Below are positions 20,978 to 32,496 of a stretch of 64,000 nt of DNA, piece by piece. The stretch's first letter is position 1. Each line of letters begins with the position of its first letter. The notes under the pieces were generated by a model. That model was given only the letters and a program-made list of their open reading frames with translations, had not been told where the DNA came from and did no database searches. Location of the stretch: contig OX411544.1 of NCBI GenBank assembly GCA_948146395.1, positions 93,669,232-93,733,231 on the forward strand, written 5' to 3'. The DNA is from Fragum whitleyi (taxonomy: Eukaryota > Mollusca > Bivalvia > Cardiida > Cardiidae). The position numbers were made by a program, and so were the translations under genes.

Positions 20978-21560
20978 ATGCAATACAATACAATACAAAT
21001 CATTTTATTTGCATTCAAATGTGCTATTTGCACACACAGCAAAATTACAAATATAATTTTAATTCATTAATCGACGATATAATAAATTGGAATAAACTTT
21101 TGATAGAATGTTATTTAAAGTGATACCTCTGTAATTTTTCGGATCAGATGAATCGCCTCCTTTTGAAATTGGTATAATATAACCATGGGCCCAACTTTGT
21201 GGATATTGAGAGTTTTCAACTTTTCATTAAGTCTATTAAAAATATCTAAGAAAATTGATTTAAGTGAATTGTATGATCCTTTAATTATCTCCGCTGAAAT
21301 TTTGTCTGGGCAACACGCTTTTCCATTATTTTGACTATAGACGGCAGAATATATTTCTTCTTGGGTAAATGGTTGATCTAAAAACGAATCCGTAATATAA
21401 GGGCAATTATTCTTATCATCTTGATTTGTGCTTTCTGTGTTCTGTTCTAACAGATTTTTAAAATGTGTATACAATGTTTCTATTGTAATATTATCTGTGT
21501 TACTCTGCATGGGGCGTTTATGAACACTTTTTACATTTTTAATGACCGTTTCTCAGAAAA
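20978..21560 (-). mobile_element. Internally deleted non-LTR retrotransposon (LINE) fragment
   Basis: On the minus strand, part of a reverse transcriptase region (PFTQEEIYSAVYSQNNGKAC, PDKISAEIIKGS) runs from about 21510 to 21215. A one-base shift then continues into a PQSWAHGYIIPISKGGD-like motif ending near 21115. A 3' tail with AATAAAATG and ATTGTATTGTATTG follows at about 21010-20978. The rest of the RT domain is missing, so the copy is 5' truncated, frameshifted and internally deleted. Confidence 0.7.
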
Positions 21561-21954
21561 ACAATCATCTGAGCGAATAGTATGATTGATTAAAAGGAGT
21601 TTTGGAATGTTGTAGTCAATATTGAATATTCATAATTGTATTTAGTTTGAAATCCTGAAAAAAAAAAAACAAGAATGTGTTCATAACAACAATTATATGT
21701 CTCCTTTTTAGATAAAGCCTCGCTTAAAACTAGCCGACAAACGACGCATAATTTATTCTCGGTCCTCACGCTCCTAGAATTAAAACTAGACACTATAAAC
21801 ACGAAATGGAAGTTCAAAACAAACTTTAATGTATACTTAACTCCAAAAGTTACGTCCACAAATACTTGATCTCTTAAAACCTTAACCGTTTATGACTTAC
21901 TGGCATTTTTTTTTATTTTAATTGCTGTCAAATCAGACTTCCTTTTTATAGACC

Positions 21955-22200
21955 GGGGGCCCGTTTTACTAAACTTCTTACGAAAAAATGATCGTAAGTC
22001 AAAATCACAAATCGAACATAGTGATGTCATTCATTGGTAGATTCTGCCTTGCAATATCTCATCGGAATCGTCTTTTGAAGACGATTCCAATGAGATCATG
22101 CATGGCAGAATTCCATACATAGCAAATACTGTAGAAGCAATTTTAATTTTTGACTTACGCAAAAAATTATCGTAAGATGTTTAGTAAAACGGCCCCCGGG
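21955..22200. mobile_element. Foldback MITE (GGGCCCGTTTTACTAAAC family), copy 1
   Basis: Ends GGGCCCGTTTTACTAAACTT and ATGTTTAGTAAAACGGCCCC are inverted repeats. The centre is a palindrome ATCGTCTTTTGAAGACGAT. Copies also at 26287-26490 and 54745-54985. Confidence 0.85.
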
Positions 22201-23255
22201 TTTTTTTACCTTTTGGTTCCATGTTCCTTTCCGCGAACACTTTTTTTAGTAAACATGCCCCCTTACCTTACTGGTCTGATCCACAAAGGTTTGATGAAAA
22301 TCTTTCATGTGAATTTAAATACTTTATTTCACATAACAATAAACCGTTTCAAAAATTTAAAATTTCGCTGATGTCAAAAGTTAGGTAAGTACGTTATAAG
22401 CCAAAATTAGGTATACAGAGGCAAGCCAATAAAAGTAGGCGTTGTACTATCAATACAAGCGTCAAACTGTTCCTGAAATATGAAGGGTGGTTTTAAAAAC
22501 GTTTCAACTGCTTTTAACAATTTTCCAATTGATTTTCAAAGACCGGTGCAACCTACCATGTGTTTTAGTCTTTGCTCGTTACTGCACAGACAAGGTAGCG
22601 ACATCAAGTCGTATTGTTGTTTGACTATTGCGAACGATCTGTTAACCATTAGCACGCTAATAATTAACAAATCTGGTTGACATGGTGGCTCCTGTAAAAC
22701 GCTTAGTATAGCCTCTTATAAGCCAATTTTCTAAAGGAAATTGGCGATTTGAAAGTCTGCTTAATAATTGTCGAATCTACTGTAACTCTTCAAGCGCCTT
22801 AAGTATTAATGTCCATATTTTATCATAATAAGGAATTTTTTCAAACCGACCACAAGATGAAGGCTTACCCCATCCACTCTCTAACCATGTAAAAGCGCTA
22901 CGCAAGATCTATCAGACAAAATGCAAAGCTTTTTGACACCGATTGATTGTGTGGGCATCACAAAAGAGTCCAGTTGCGGAATGGGTACTCTAATTCATAA
23001 TGGAAATACCATGTGTATGCTTGTGAACTTTTCTTTTTCTAATTTTTTTTTCTTCATTTTTTCATTGATAGTGGTGTCAGGTAAGGCAACGGTTTCGGGT
23101 AAAATTATTATTTTCTCCTGTACATATGGTCATATGATTGGTCTACCAAAAAGATTGAAATCAGTTAAAGGGTTTACATTTATACCAGTTCATATTTTGT
23201 GGACGTTTCTTTTGGAGTTTAGTATACAATTTAAATCCTTACGTGCATGATAAAA
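22201..23255. other. No recognised feature
   Basis: AT-rich. Frames of up to ~109 codons (22921-23250) show no recognised domain or splice context. Confidence 0.4.
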
Positions 23256-23700
23256 ACTCAAAATCAGACTACACGGACTTTTAGTCTGGTCTTAACCTTC
23301 ACTGTCATTTGTCTATTCAATTATCATGGGAAAACTTGAGTTAGGTACTTGTATTGAACGACAACTAACGGGGCCACTAAAAAGCGGTCGTTATAGAGAA
23401 TGGTCACTTAGTACACGTTATATATGCTTACAATTAAAAACATAATTTTCATTGAATATGTGTGTTATTACGAATGTCTAAATAATCAGTGCTATGTTGA
23501 ACATTAAATTTCAATAGAATCATCTCATTAAGACGATTCTTATGAATTTAACAATATAGTATTCATTTACAATGATTTTCAGACCAATTATATACATGTA
23601 TACTTTCTAAGATATTTTGATATAAAAAAGGGGATTTTGAAGAAATTCGCTTAATGAAGAAAAAAGGTCGCTTAATTTACGTGGTCGCTTGAGCAAAATT
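23256..23700. mobile_element. Decayed palindromic MITE (GCGACC / TTAAGCGACC family)
   Basis: Contains AAAAAGCGGTCGTTATAGAG, a central ATCTCATTAAGACGAT palindrome and GGTCGCTTAATTTACGTGGT, as in 33447-33786. The ends are unclear. Confidence 0.45.
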
Positions 23701-24065
23701 GAATGTTGTTTAAAATTTACAAAAAAACAAAACAAAAAAATTGAAAATTATTTATTTTGAAATAAAATTTGAATTTAGCCGTACACGGTTTAAGTTGTCT
23801 AAATTAGAATCTTCGTGACGACGAATCTGGGTGGATGAGATGTGCGTCTACACCGATTATAGTTCCCAATGCTTGTGACGTCATGTAAAACCCTGTCGCT
23901 CTTTCATGGCTACGACTTTCTTACTCCTGAGGTCTCTTCCGTGGAATCGCCGAGGGTTTCCGATTGGAAGAGGTGCGCACAAGTGCCTGTGAAAACTGCT
24001 TTTATTTTCATCGATGAGTGACCAAAACACCGTCCTTGATATAGCTGTAGTTTCAAGGTTTTGAG

Positions 24066-24390
24066 TCACAAACAGGTGAAATAAACCCGTTGAATATTTT
24101 TGATTTTACACGAGTGTTTTAACACTAGTGGAATAACTTTGCAAATGAGCTAGAATTTATAGAAACGTTATATTTACTCATAGATATCTGGAATTTCCTC
24201 ATTTTATTACAAAAAAATGTGGTCCTTTTATAGATAGAATATCAAATTTGTGCTCATGAAATACGAATTTTAAAAACTCGTCATTTAAAACAGATAAAAA
24301 CTCGGCACAGCCTCGTTTTTATCTGTTTATAGATTACTCGTTTGATAAATTCGGTATTCAATGACCACTCATTCAATATCCTTTATTTAT
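24066..24390. mobile_element. Repeat shared with 57898-58297
   Basis: Shares GTTGAATATTTTTGATTTTA, CACTAGTGGAATAACT, a hairpin AACAGATAAAAACTCGG...CCTCGTTTTTATCTGTTT and the end CGGTATTCAATGACCACTC with the copy in the numb intron. No coding potential. Confidence 0.65.
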
Positions 24391-24755
24391 ACGCCACTTT
24401 CTTTAAGCGCCGCCAAGATTTTCAAGGCCCGAGAACTTAAAACTATTCTACCCTACAGAAAACATTGTGGAAAAGTAAGAAATCATTGATGCATCATGTG
24501 ATCGTTGCTGATACCGATTACTTCAACGCCATAACTTGGCGTCAGGCAAACGGTACGCGGTACTCCTGAAGGGACATAGTTAATGTTAAAAATCAGTTCA
24601 CTCTAGTTCATTTTTCGGCATGAAGCCTTTATCAAGATAATCAAATAAAAGCTTTAAACTATCACATATTACCGTTCAATGCCCACCACGATTTTCATGA
24701 TAAATACTTCTTAAATCAAATGGTGGACATAAAGATAAAAGATAAAAGTTATTAT

Positions 24756-25806
24756 TTGGCTAATTTCGCCTGAGACTCTGTGCATATTCCGGAAATGTTC
24801 GGAAAATTTCCGAGTTTAATTGCATTTACCGTTAGTAATTTATTAATACATACATAATTTAACCAGCGAATGAAAGCAAGAAGTGATGGCTCAGTCGGTT
24901 AAGGTGCACACTCACAATCACCGACGCGCTTTTTTTAATACTTTTTTCGCCCCCCCCCCCCCCCCCCCCCTTCAAAACTCACACTAAGGGAATATTATTT
25001 TTTTTCTTTTTGATATCAGTAAATGACCGCTTTCAGCTTAATCATTTTGCGACATCTCAGGTGCAAAGAAGCCTTTATTATTGTATAAAAGTACATTATT
25101 CACTGAACTTATATATCATAAGTCACGATGAATATATGTCTCCCATTTTTTGAGAAAAGGACACAATTCTCCTGTTAAACCTTGTTTCGAGCCTGTCCCA
25201 AAAACTACGAGGAAGATTAAAAACACTGGCAAAGTTACAACATAGGTACCCGAGATCACTAGAGCCCCATTTGTTGTTGTTGTTTTAATTGTATTATAAT
25301 TATTTTGGTAGAAGTTGTATTTTTGTTTGTGTGTACTGGAAAGAGCTGAAGAGACTAGTACATGTAGTTAACATTCACATTGGAATAGGTTATTACATTT
25401 ATTTTTTCGAATGAATTTGATAAAGCGTTAAGAAGGATAAAATGATAACTTAATTAGAAAATAAATCAAAAGTTAAAATTGAAAAAAAAATATGTCTTCT
25501 TAATCTAACTGGCCAAAAAAGTGAATAACGCCAACCCCGCCGGTAAAAATAGTCAAAAGTGATTGCAAAACAGAAAAAATATAGAATATTCGAATAAGAA
25601 AAATATTATATCTATTACTCGGGTTGAACTCGTGGCCCCGAGAACCAGGGGCGGGTGTCTTAACCTCTACACCACCGGTTTTGATTAGTGTATAAGCCCT
25701 CAGAAAACAGTTAATTCATAATTCAAATTAGCAGAAATCGTCGACTATCGGTGTTTTCCGATTTCACTCACGAAAATTAAACAGAGTCTCAGGCGAAATT
25801 AGCCAA
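24756..25806. mobile_element. ~1.05-kb element with 26-bp perfect terminal inverted repeats
   Basis: TTGGCTAATTTCGCCTGAGA continuing to CTCTGT at the left end is perfectly repeated in inverse at the right (25781-25806). The interior holds tRNA-like segments at both ends and a 21-C run (24950-24970). No transposase frame. Confidence 0.8.
25614..25682 (-). other. tRNA-like sequence inside TIR element
   Basis: The reverse strand has GTGGTGTAGAGGTTAAGACA and CACGAGTTCAACCCGAG, spaced like tRNA A and B boxes. A second, weaker tRNA-like head (GATGGCTCAGTCGGTTAAGG) faces it at 24888. Not scored as a functional tRNA because acceptor pairing is not evident. Confidence 0.45.
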
Positions 25807-26286
25807 GGAATATATTTGATTATTATTTAGTGAAGGCTTATTACGAAGTAATGAACTAGAGTTAACTTATTTTTTTATATGTAATTTTTACTTATTTTCA
25901 CCGACGCGATGGTTGTGAAGTCGCCGATGCGGATCCGACGCCGCCAATTACGATTCAAAGAGTCCGTGCACTGGAACAGCTCGTCCGGTAACGCTGCCAT
26001 GGTCGCCCGAGTAGCTTTCATCGAAACGCTGTTCATTTAAATGCCAACCGTCTAAAAATGTCAATGTTAATCATCAAGATCAACAAGAAAAGCTATCTCC
26101 CTATTGGCGGATATTCAATTTCAGTAAAGAGGTTCTTTAAAGTATAAAGTTAGCATAGCTATGATACAATTTAACCCTATGTAAACGAGGAATATTCATA
26201 CTGAAACCATGCTTGAAGACTGAACTTTTTGCCGGACGGCACTACAGAACCAAGGATAGCGAGTCCTATAATCCATCTGTGGGCTT

Positions 26287-26490
26287 AGGGCCTATTTTAC
26301 TAAACGTCTTGCGATTATTTTTTGCGTAAGTCAAAAATTAAAGATATGCATCATCTCACTGGAATCCAAAGACGATTCCACTAAGATATTGCAAGGAAGA
26401 ATCTAACAATGAAGCAAAACACCAGGTACTTTTTGTGTTTTTGACTTACGATTGATTTTGTCGTAAGAAGTTTAGTAAAACGGGGCCCAG
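26287..26490. mobile_element. Foldback MITE (GGGCCCGTTTTACTAAAC family), copy 2
   Basis: Ends GGGCCTATTTTACTAAACGT and AGTTTAGTAAAACGGGGCCC, with an internal AAGACGATTCC half-palindrome. Shorter and more decayed than copy 1. Confidence 0.8.
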
Positions 26491-27003
26491 GTCCATTTGT
26501 GTGACTGGCATCTTTGTTTTTAAAAACTCGTAATGAGAAAATTTCTTTCATTTGAAATTTGTTGTAATATAGTCTTCAAAGAAGTTCTTTGACATTGAAA
26601 CGTTCATTTCAAGTTTTTCAACGGCAAAAATATGTATTCATATTAAAAATAAATCGCAGAAGGTGAAGTTCAGGCATCTTTTTACTGGGTTTAAACAGAA
26701 TTATTGATTTTCGGTCAACAATTTGTATTGGTGACGTCGATTCAGACAGTTTCGTCGAAAGCGTCTTGCTGAAGCAAATCTGAGCTTTCGAAACTGGTTC
26801 CACACCTTCTGTTCGGAAATTCTACGCTGTCTAGTAATCAAAATTATCTTTAAAGTTGCAGTAATAGTGAAATTACCCAGATATCGTTACGGTATTCGCC
26901 GTGCCGGACGAACGTTGTTTTTACGTCTAAGGGTTAGACGGCTCTATACATAAAGTAGTGAGTCGCGTCAATCGCGTCAAAAAGATACCAGATGTTGAAG
27001 ATA

Positions 27004-27305
27004 ACCAGTCCGATTAGCTCAGTTGATAGAGCACCAGATTTCAAAACCATTGAAATTCGACCGCTTTGGTTCGATTCCCGGGCTGGTACACTAACAAAAC
27101 TAATTGTCTATCGGATGAGACGTTAAACCGAGGCCCCGTGAGACGGTGCTTTATACCGAGCACGATAAAGAACCATGGCGGATCTCAGCAGTAGTTTCGT
27201 CATGTATCCTTGCACTATCCCCCGTAACAACTAACCGTCTTCTGGGGGCGTCGCTCACATGGGCATGTGCTACGGTAGCGACGATAAATAAACGTAAATA
27301 CATAC
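27004..27305 (+). mobile_element. Complete tRNA-derived SINE with 12-bp target duplication
   Basis: A tRNA-like head (GATTAGCTCAGTTGATAGAG, GGTTCGATTCCCGG) is followed by a body with CGGATGAGACGTTAAACCGA and an A-rich 3' end. ATGTTGAAGATA flanks both sides (26992-27003 and 27306-27317). Confidence 0.85.
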
Positions 27306-27459
27306 ATGTTGAAGATAGTTGGTCCCGAAACAACAAAGTCATTTACAACGGCTTGTCGTATTACGCCTAAGTTTTGGCGACCTTCATCTTTATAACGTTG
27401 TTCCGTTCCGTACATTTAACCAATTTTCATTTCAAATCTCTGCAAAGACGAAAATTCCA

Positions 27460-28245
27460 ACAAGAGGGCCAAGATTGCCTTAAATCGCTCACCTGAATGA
27501 ACTGCCTTAAATTTTTAAACTTGTAGGTTTAGAAAAAGAATGATGCATAAATGTCACTTAGATAAACAATGCTGTTGCTTCTATACAACTAGAGGATTCC
27601 TTTTCAAAACTTTCAGGTTGACTTACAAGGTTTTTATATGATTTGACTCCGTGACCTAGTTTTTGACCCCAGTAGACCCAATTTCAGACTAAACCAGAAT
27701 TGCATCAATAAAATCAATCTGACCAAATTTCAAGTTGATCGGGCAAAAAATGTGACCTCTAGAGTGCATGCATTGTTTTTTTCTAAGATTTGACCCCGTG
27801 ACCTAGTTTTGACCCCAGTTTACCTAATTTGAAACTCGTCCGAGATTCTATCAAGACAATCATTCTGACCAAATTTCTGGTTGATCGGACAATAAATGTG
27901 GCCTCTTGGGTGCATACAAGCTTTTTCTATGATTTGATCCTGAGACCTAGTTTTTGACCCGAGTTGACCCAATTTTTAAATAATCCAAGATTTCAGCAAG
28001 GCAAATATTCTAACTAAATTTCACATTGATCAGGCAAAAAATGTGGCCCATAGCCGGAGTGCATACAAGGTTTTTCTAAGATTTGACCCCGTGACCTAGT
28101 GTTTGTCCTCAGTCAACCCAATTTGGAATTCGTCCGAGATTTTATCAATACAATCATTCTGACCAAGTTTCTGGTTGATCGGGCAAAAAAATGGCATCTA
28201 GAGATCACACAAGGCAAATGTTGACGACGGACGACAGACATCCAC
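27460..28245 (-). mobile_element. Monomer array (GTGACCTAGTTTTTGACCCC type), reverse orientation
   Basis: Begins AACAAGAGGGCCAAGATTGC and CGCTCACCTGAATGAAC, carries about five monomers like those of 18920-20500, and ends at the reversed head GTTGACGACGGACGACAGAC. Confidence 0.75.
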
Positions 28246-29200
28246 CCAACCACAATAGCTAAAAAACAATTAGAAAATGGCATTTAATTCAAAACATAAT
28301 GAAGAACTTTCGGGACTATCATATTTCTTGCATCAGAAATTGCACGTGCTATTTGAGACTGAAGTACAGGGCGGCCAAATTTGATCATGTAACCCATTGC
28401 AAATCGCGTGCATTTCTTGAGTTACTTTTATTGTACGCAAAAAAAACAATCATCTATTTCTTTGTCATGATTCAAAAAAAAAAAAAAAAAAAAAAAAACC
28501 CGATTTTTGATAGGTGTCAAAGAACTTTCTTTGAAGAGTATATTTTCGGGCAACAACGGGAAAAAGACTTGTGTCGTCATGCGAAAAGGGACCATCTGTG
28601 AACTTCGTTCATAGATATTTGAAACAGATACTGGTTCTTGAACAGGCCAACCAGAGGCGCATGTCAAAAGTTTGTGACGGCGGAAGGTCAGATTGATAAT
28701 TCTAGAATCAGAAAATTAGTTTAGTGCGAAAAGTTTCGACATTTTACGCACTTTCCATATGGTCCCTTTTCGCATGACGGGTCACGTATACACATGATAT
28801 TGTACATATTCTAGCAGGCAGCCGCATCACGGTAGCCTATTATCCATTTTTTTTAGTCACAAAGAAGTATATAACCAAAGCTCGCGATTAGATGTAGTAA
28901 CAATTTTTAGATCGGATACATACGATATGGTCGTCATATCAATAATTCTTAGTCTTATTTTAAATAATTTTCATACCAAACTAGACTGATCATTAGTTTA
29001 AAATAGGCTACATGTTCGTATGTTTTGGCACCTATCATTGGAGTTCATGTAGTTAAATGAGACAAGATGAAAATTAAGAACTTTAAAGAGACGACACTGA
29101 TCGTGATCACAAATGGTGAAAGACATTAATTCTTAATTTCATGTACAAATACATAGGGTACTACCGGCAATTTTTAAGAAAAAGGGGGTACAGAGAAAAA
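28246..29200. other. Intergenic with poly-A run and MITE relic
   Basis: A 25-A run lies at 28474-28498. GTCATGCGAAAAGGGACCAT (28577) and its inverse (28758-28780) form a relic of the GTGACCC-ended MITE family. No gene recognised. Confidence 0.45.
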
Positions 29201-29248
29201 GAAAATTGGCCAGATGGGCTCTTTAAGACAGATCATATGATCACTGAA

Positions 29249-29320
29249 GGCGGGGCATCAGTGAGCTTGTTAAGGTAGGTCATTACGCATGCGCATTTAG
29301 GATTTTGACTGCCATGTTGG
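29249..29320 (+). promoter_or_regulatory. numb: Candidate numb promoter: GC box, NRF-1-like and YY1-like sites
   Basis: GGCGGGGC (29249-29256), TACGCATGCGCA (29284-29295, one mismatch to NRF-1) and CTGCCATGTTGG (29309-29320, YY1-like) occur within 72 bp with no TATA box, the usual make-up of animal TATA-less promoters. It lies 4.6 kb upstream of the first numb coding exon on the same strand. Inference from motifs and position. Confidence 0.4.
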
Positions 29321-29329
29321 TTTGTAATT

Positions 29330-29556
29330 TAATGAAGTGAAATCGGTAGCAAAACAGTAAAAATATTGGTAAATTGGTTCAAAGATCACATTTTCGTCGT
29401 AATTTAAGCAATCAGTAACATTCAAATTACCTTCAGCTTCCAGTTTAAGCCAACAATCGAATCGCCAGTTTGCATGGAGGATCGGAAACCGGTAATGTCC
29501 GGACTGGAATTCTAAATATTACCAAATTTGACAAGTTGACATTACACATTATTCAG
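29330..29556 (+). other. numb: Candidate non-coding first exon of numb
   Basis: The sequence after the motif cluster ends at a strong donor, TTCAG|GTGAGT (GT at 29557). It carries only a short upstream frame (ATG at 29475). Splicing to the acceptor at 33844-33845 would give a standard 5' UTR. The start point is a guess. Confidence 0.35.
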
Positions 29557-30039
29557 GTGAGTCAGACACATCAATAAGTACCCAAAAATCATTTACAGAT
29601 GTCAGTAGGGCAATCAAAATATGTGATAGAAGATCAAAAATCGATTGAACATTAAAATGTTATCATTTTTGGGTCGACACGGCTGATCGAGACTTTGACA
29701 AACTAAAAGAAAATCGTTCTGATTTCCTCCTATGAATTTTGATATCAATTTTAAAGGCAACTTGCGTTGTGAGTTGAATGGTTATGCCATTACCTCCTTG
29801 TTTATATTTTCTTTCTCTGTTATGTGATGTCACTGAAGTGTCTTTTCTAGAAATAAAAATTAGGGGTGAAAGTGCCCTCTTGTAATGGAAAAAAGGGGGT
29901 ATTTTTCACAAATGATGGGGGTTATATATAGGGACAAATTCAATGTTTAGATAAAGAAAATCAAGCCAAAATTTGACTCTTTAACCTATTTTGTTTCGAA
30001 CTGAGCATGGGAAATGACATCACTCTACTAGACACATAA

Positions 30040-30126
<87 letters not shown>

Positions 30127-31780
30127 AATATTTACAACAGAATCATAATGATTTATGTCTCCATGTAGTTTCATACTTCTTGCTAGGCGCTGTAAACAAA
30201 ATTTTTGAATGAGCAAGTCATCAATTTTAATGCGGGACGCTCGTTCATCGGCTGTAAAAAAGTGTAAGCTTTGAAAAAATAGCGTGAATCCTGCAATTGC
30301 TCTGTTGACTGGGTGTTGGAATGCAGTAATTTCTCCCACTAGTCCTTGTTCAAGCTGTAGAACACAATTTTTGTCTCTCAATACACATTATTTACTCTGC
30401 AATTTAGGTGTCATTGCGGCAATGGTTAATTTGGCATGATGACAAATATAAGCAACATTTATAAGCACAGAAAAGAAGTAATTGCCTTGAGCAGTAATCT
30501 ATTCTTTTTGCTCATTTTTTTCTATCTCACTCAGCCATTAAAAGATTGTTGTTTGCAATCAAAGAATGGACTGCAGGGTCCAAAGAATCCACTCGTCTGC
30601 TCGTATTTACGAGTAAGAAATCCCGGAGGACGAGTGGAAATTCTAAGTCAGCCGTCCTCCCGGACGTGTGAAGAATGAATGGCATTTAATCATTATGACT
30701 AGTGTCAAGATAAAAATAGATAAAATACAAAAAAGACGCTTCGAAAAGCTTCGCGGTGATGGAAGGTCGCAACAATTTGAACTGTAAACAGTCATGTACT
30801 TTGATTTCTAAAAATAAAACTTCCGGTTTTTGCATGATATAACCTGGTACCCGAACTTCGTAAATACATATCAATCTCACAATCAAGGAAAATATCGAAA
30901 ATAAAAATAAATTTACCCCTGTTTTGTTCATATCTGCTACTTTTTTGTCGCATATAGCCACAATCATTGCAGACATTGCGAAAGCTCAAAAAAACTGTCA
31001 GACATTCGGTCTGACAGGCTTGAAAAATCTGTCAGACCGAAAACAAATCTGTCAGACCGAAAAAAACAAGGAAAAGGCAATCACTTTACCATCATGTGTA
31101 ATTCATTGTGCCTATGTTGAAATAAAGTACTCCTTAGTGTATTTAAGCTGGGTGTGCATGCTAAAGTAGGGCCATTATTGTTGTTTAAATCTTTAAAATC
31201 TAGATAGGTATTGTTTGCAAAAAAATATTTTTTTATAAAAAAATACATTATTCATTGATGATAACCAAATAATTTGCGGCCTACTTTGATGCATTGCATC
31301 AAAATTTTGTCTTGTCTGATCTGTAATAGTATAATACATTTCATGAGAGGATTGGTAAATTGAGTTATTGTACGGCATTCTAATCTCTAACCTATTACTG
31401 GGGGATTAGACCAGTTCTTGAAACTGGAAACATTTGCCTTGGGGGCTAAACATCTTCAGATTATCTGCTGAAAAATCAGGGAATTAACTGGATGGGTTTT
31501 ATATCTGTTTTATATAATGGTTAAGTGATCTTGACAATTATCGTAACTGTTATATTTTCCGATATCCATAATTTTCAACCCTGATTTTTATCAACCTCTT
31601 CTATTGAGTTTACAAGGTTGAAAAAACAGATCTCGAAGCCTGGGGTCCTTGGGTCTGTCCTATATGAAACATGATTTGCAATACATTTAAATAAATGGTA
31701 CCCTGACTAATGTATAATTTTTAAAATTTAACTAGAATATTTGGCACCTTGGATGCTGGGAGGCTTTGCACCCTCGAAGT
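29557..31780. other. Putative first intron of numb, 5' part
   Basis: Holds a long (TA)n tract (30042-30122) and CTGTCAGACCGAAAA mini-repeats (30996-31060). A GGACGAGTGG-type fragment near 30590-30660 recurs at 32700-32770. No coding exon recognised. Confidence 0.45.
30042..30122. repeat. (TA)n microsatellite, ~40 units
   Basis: Uninterrupted alternating TA, flanked by TGTGTATATA and TATGTCAATA. Confidence 0.95.
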
Positions 31781-31785
31781 ATTTA

Positions 31786-31922
31786 AGGGACGCCATTATA
31801 CTACGACAGTAAAAGTAATATGTATTCCGATTGGCTAATCAATACCTGTTTCAGCCAACCACATTCCGGTTTACAAATCAAGGGAAATAATCGGCGAAAA
31901 CACGATATAATAGTGCCGTCCC
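31786..31922. mobile_element. Small MITE with GGGACGSCAYTATTATA ends
   Basis: GGGACGCCATTATACTACGA at the left is inverted as CGATATAATAGTGCCGTCCC at the right, about 135 bp in all. Confidence 0.55.
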
Positions 31923-32142
31923 TTTGTACTTTGTTGTTTATCAATTTTCTCGCAAACAGAATGACAAATATTTTGGTTATAAGGTTCCATAATTATGCAA
32001 ACGCGAGGTATTGGAAAAAAAGCAAAATGGTCAAAATATGTCGGACATACGGACCGACGGTATCGAATTTTCAATCGGACCAAAGTCAAAAATATCGGAC
32101 AATGTCCGCGGTCCGACGTTTTTCGCAATGTCTGTCATTGCA

Positions 32143-32496
32143 GGGGTGTGGAATTCCCATGCCCGACTTGTCCGACTCGGGCTTTTGTACTTGCGGACAA
32201 GTAAATTTTTCTAAGCCACTTGTCCAAGGACAAGTAAATACCAGGGCAAATCTTGGCATTTTACTTAGAAGAATTAAGAGAGAAATCATCCTAATGTTCA
32301 TATCATTGGGTAGAAAACATTGTTTTTAATGAAGAAAATGCTGGATATCAGCATTTTCTTCATCAAAAGGCAATGTTTTTTTCATTTTTTTCTATTTACT
32401 CTGTAGCGGACAAGTTCATTTTGATCCTGGACAAGTAGAAAATCGGCTTTAACTTGTCCAGGGACAAGTGGAGAAAATTGATATTTCCACAGCCCT
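32143..32496. mobile_element. hAT-like MITE (CAGGGGTGTGGAAT ends), copy 1
   Basis: Left CAGGGGTGTGGAATTCCCAT and right TTTCCACAGCCCTG are inverted ends. Inside are repeated ACTTGTCC/GGACAAGT blocks and a GAAGAAAATGCTGG...CAGCATTTTCTTC hairpin. It shares all of these with 58423-58773. Confidence 0.7.

Noticed and set aside
27008..27088. Possible functional tRNA gene
   Set aside because: A and B boxes are present but the arms do not fold well and it is the head of a SINE with target duplications.
27146..27415. Three frames of 63-74 codons on both strands
   Set aside because: They lie within or beside the SINE at 27004-27305.
30028..30381. 117-codon minus frame with isoleucine/tyrosine run
   Set aside because: A third of it is the (TA)n microsatellite; the remainder has no recognised family.
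31820..32329. 169-codon + strand frame and overlapping antisense frames
   Set aside because: Spans the end of a small MITE and most of a hAT-like MITE; no coding pattern or recognised domain.
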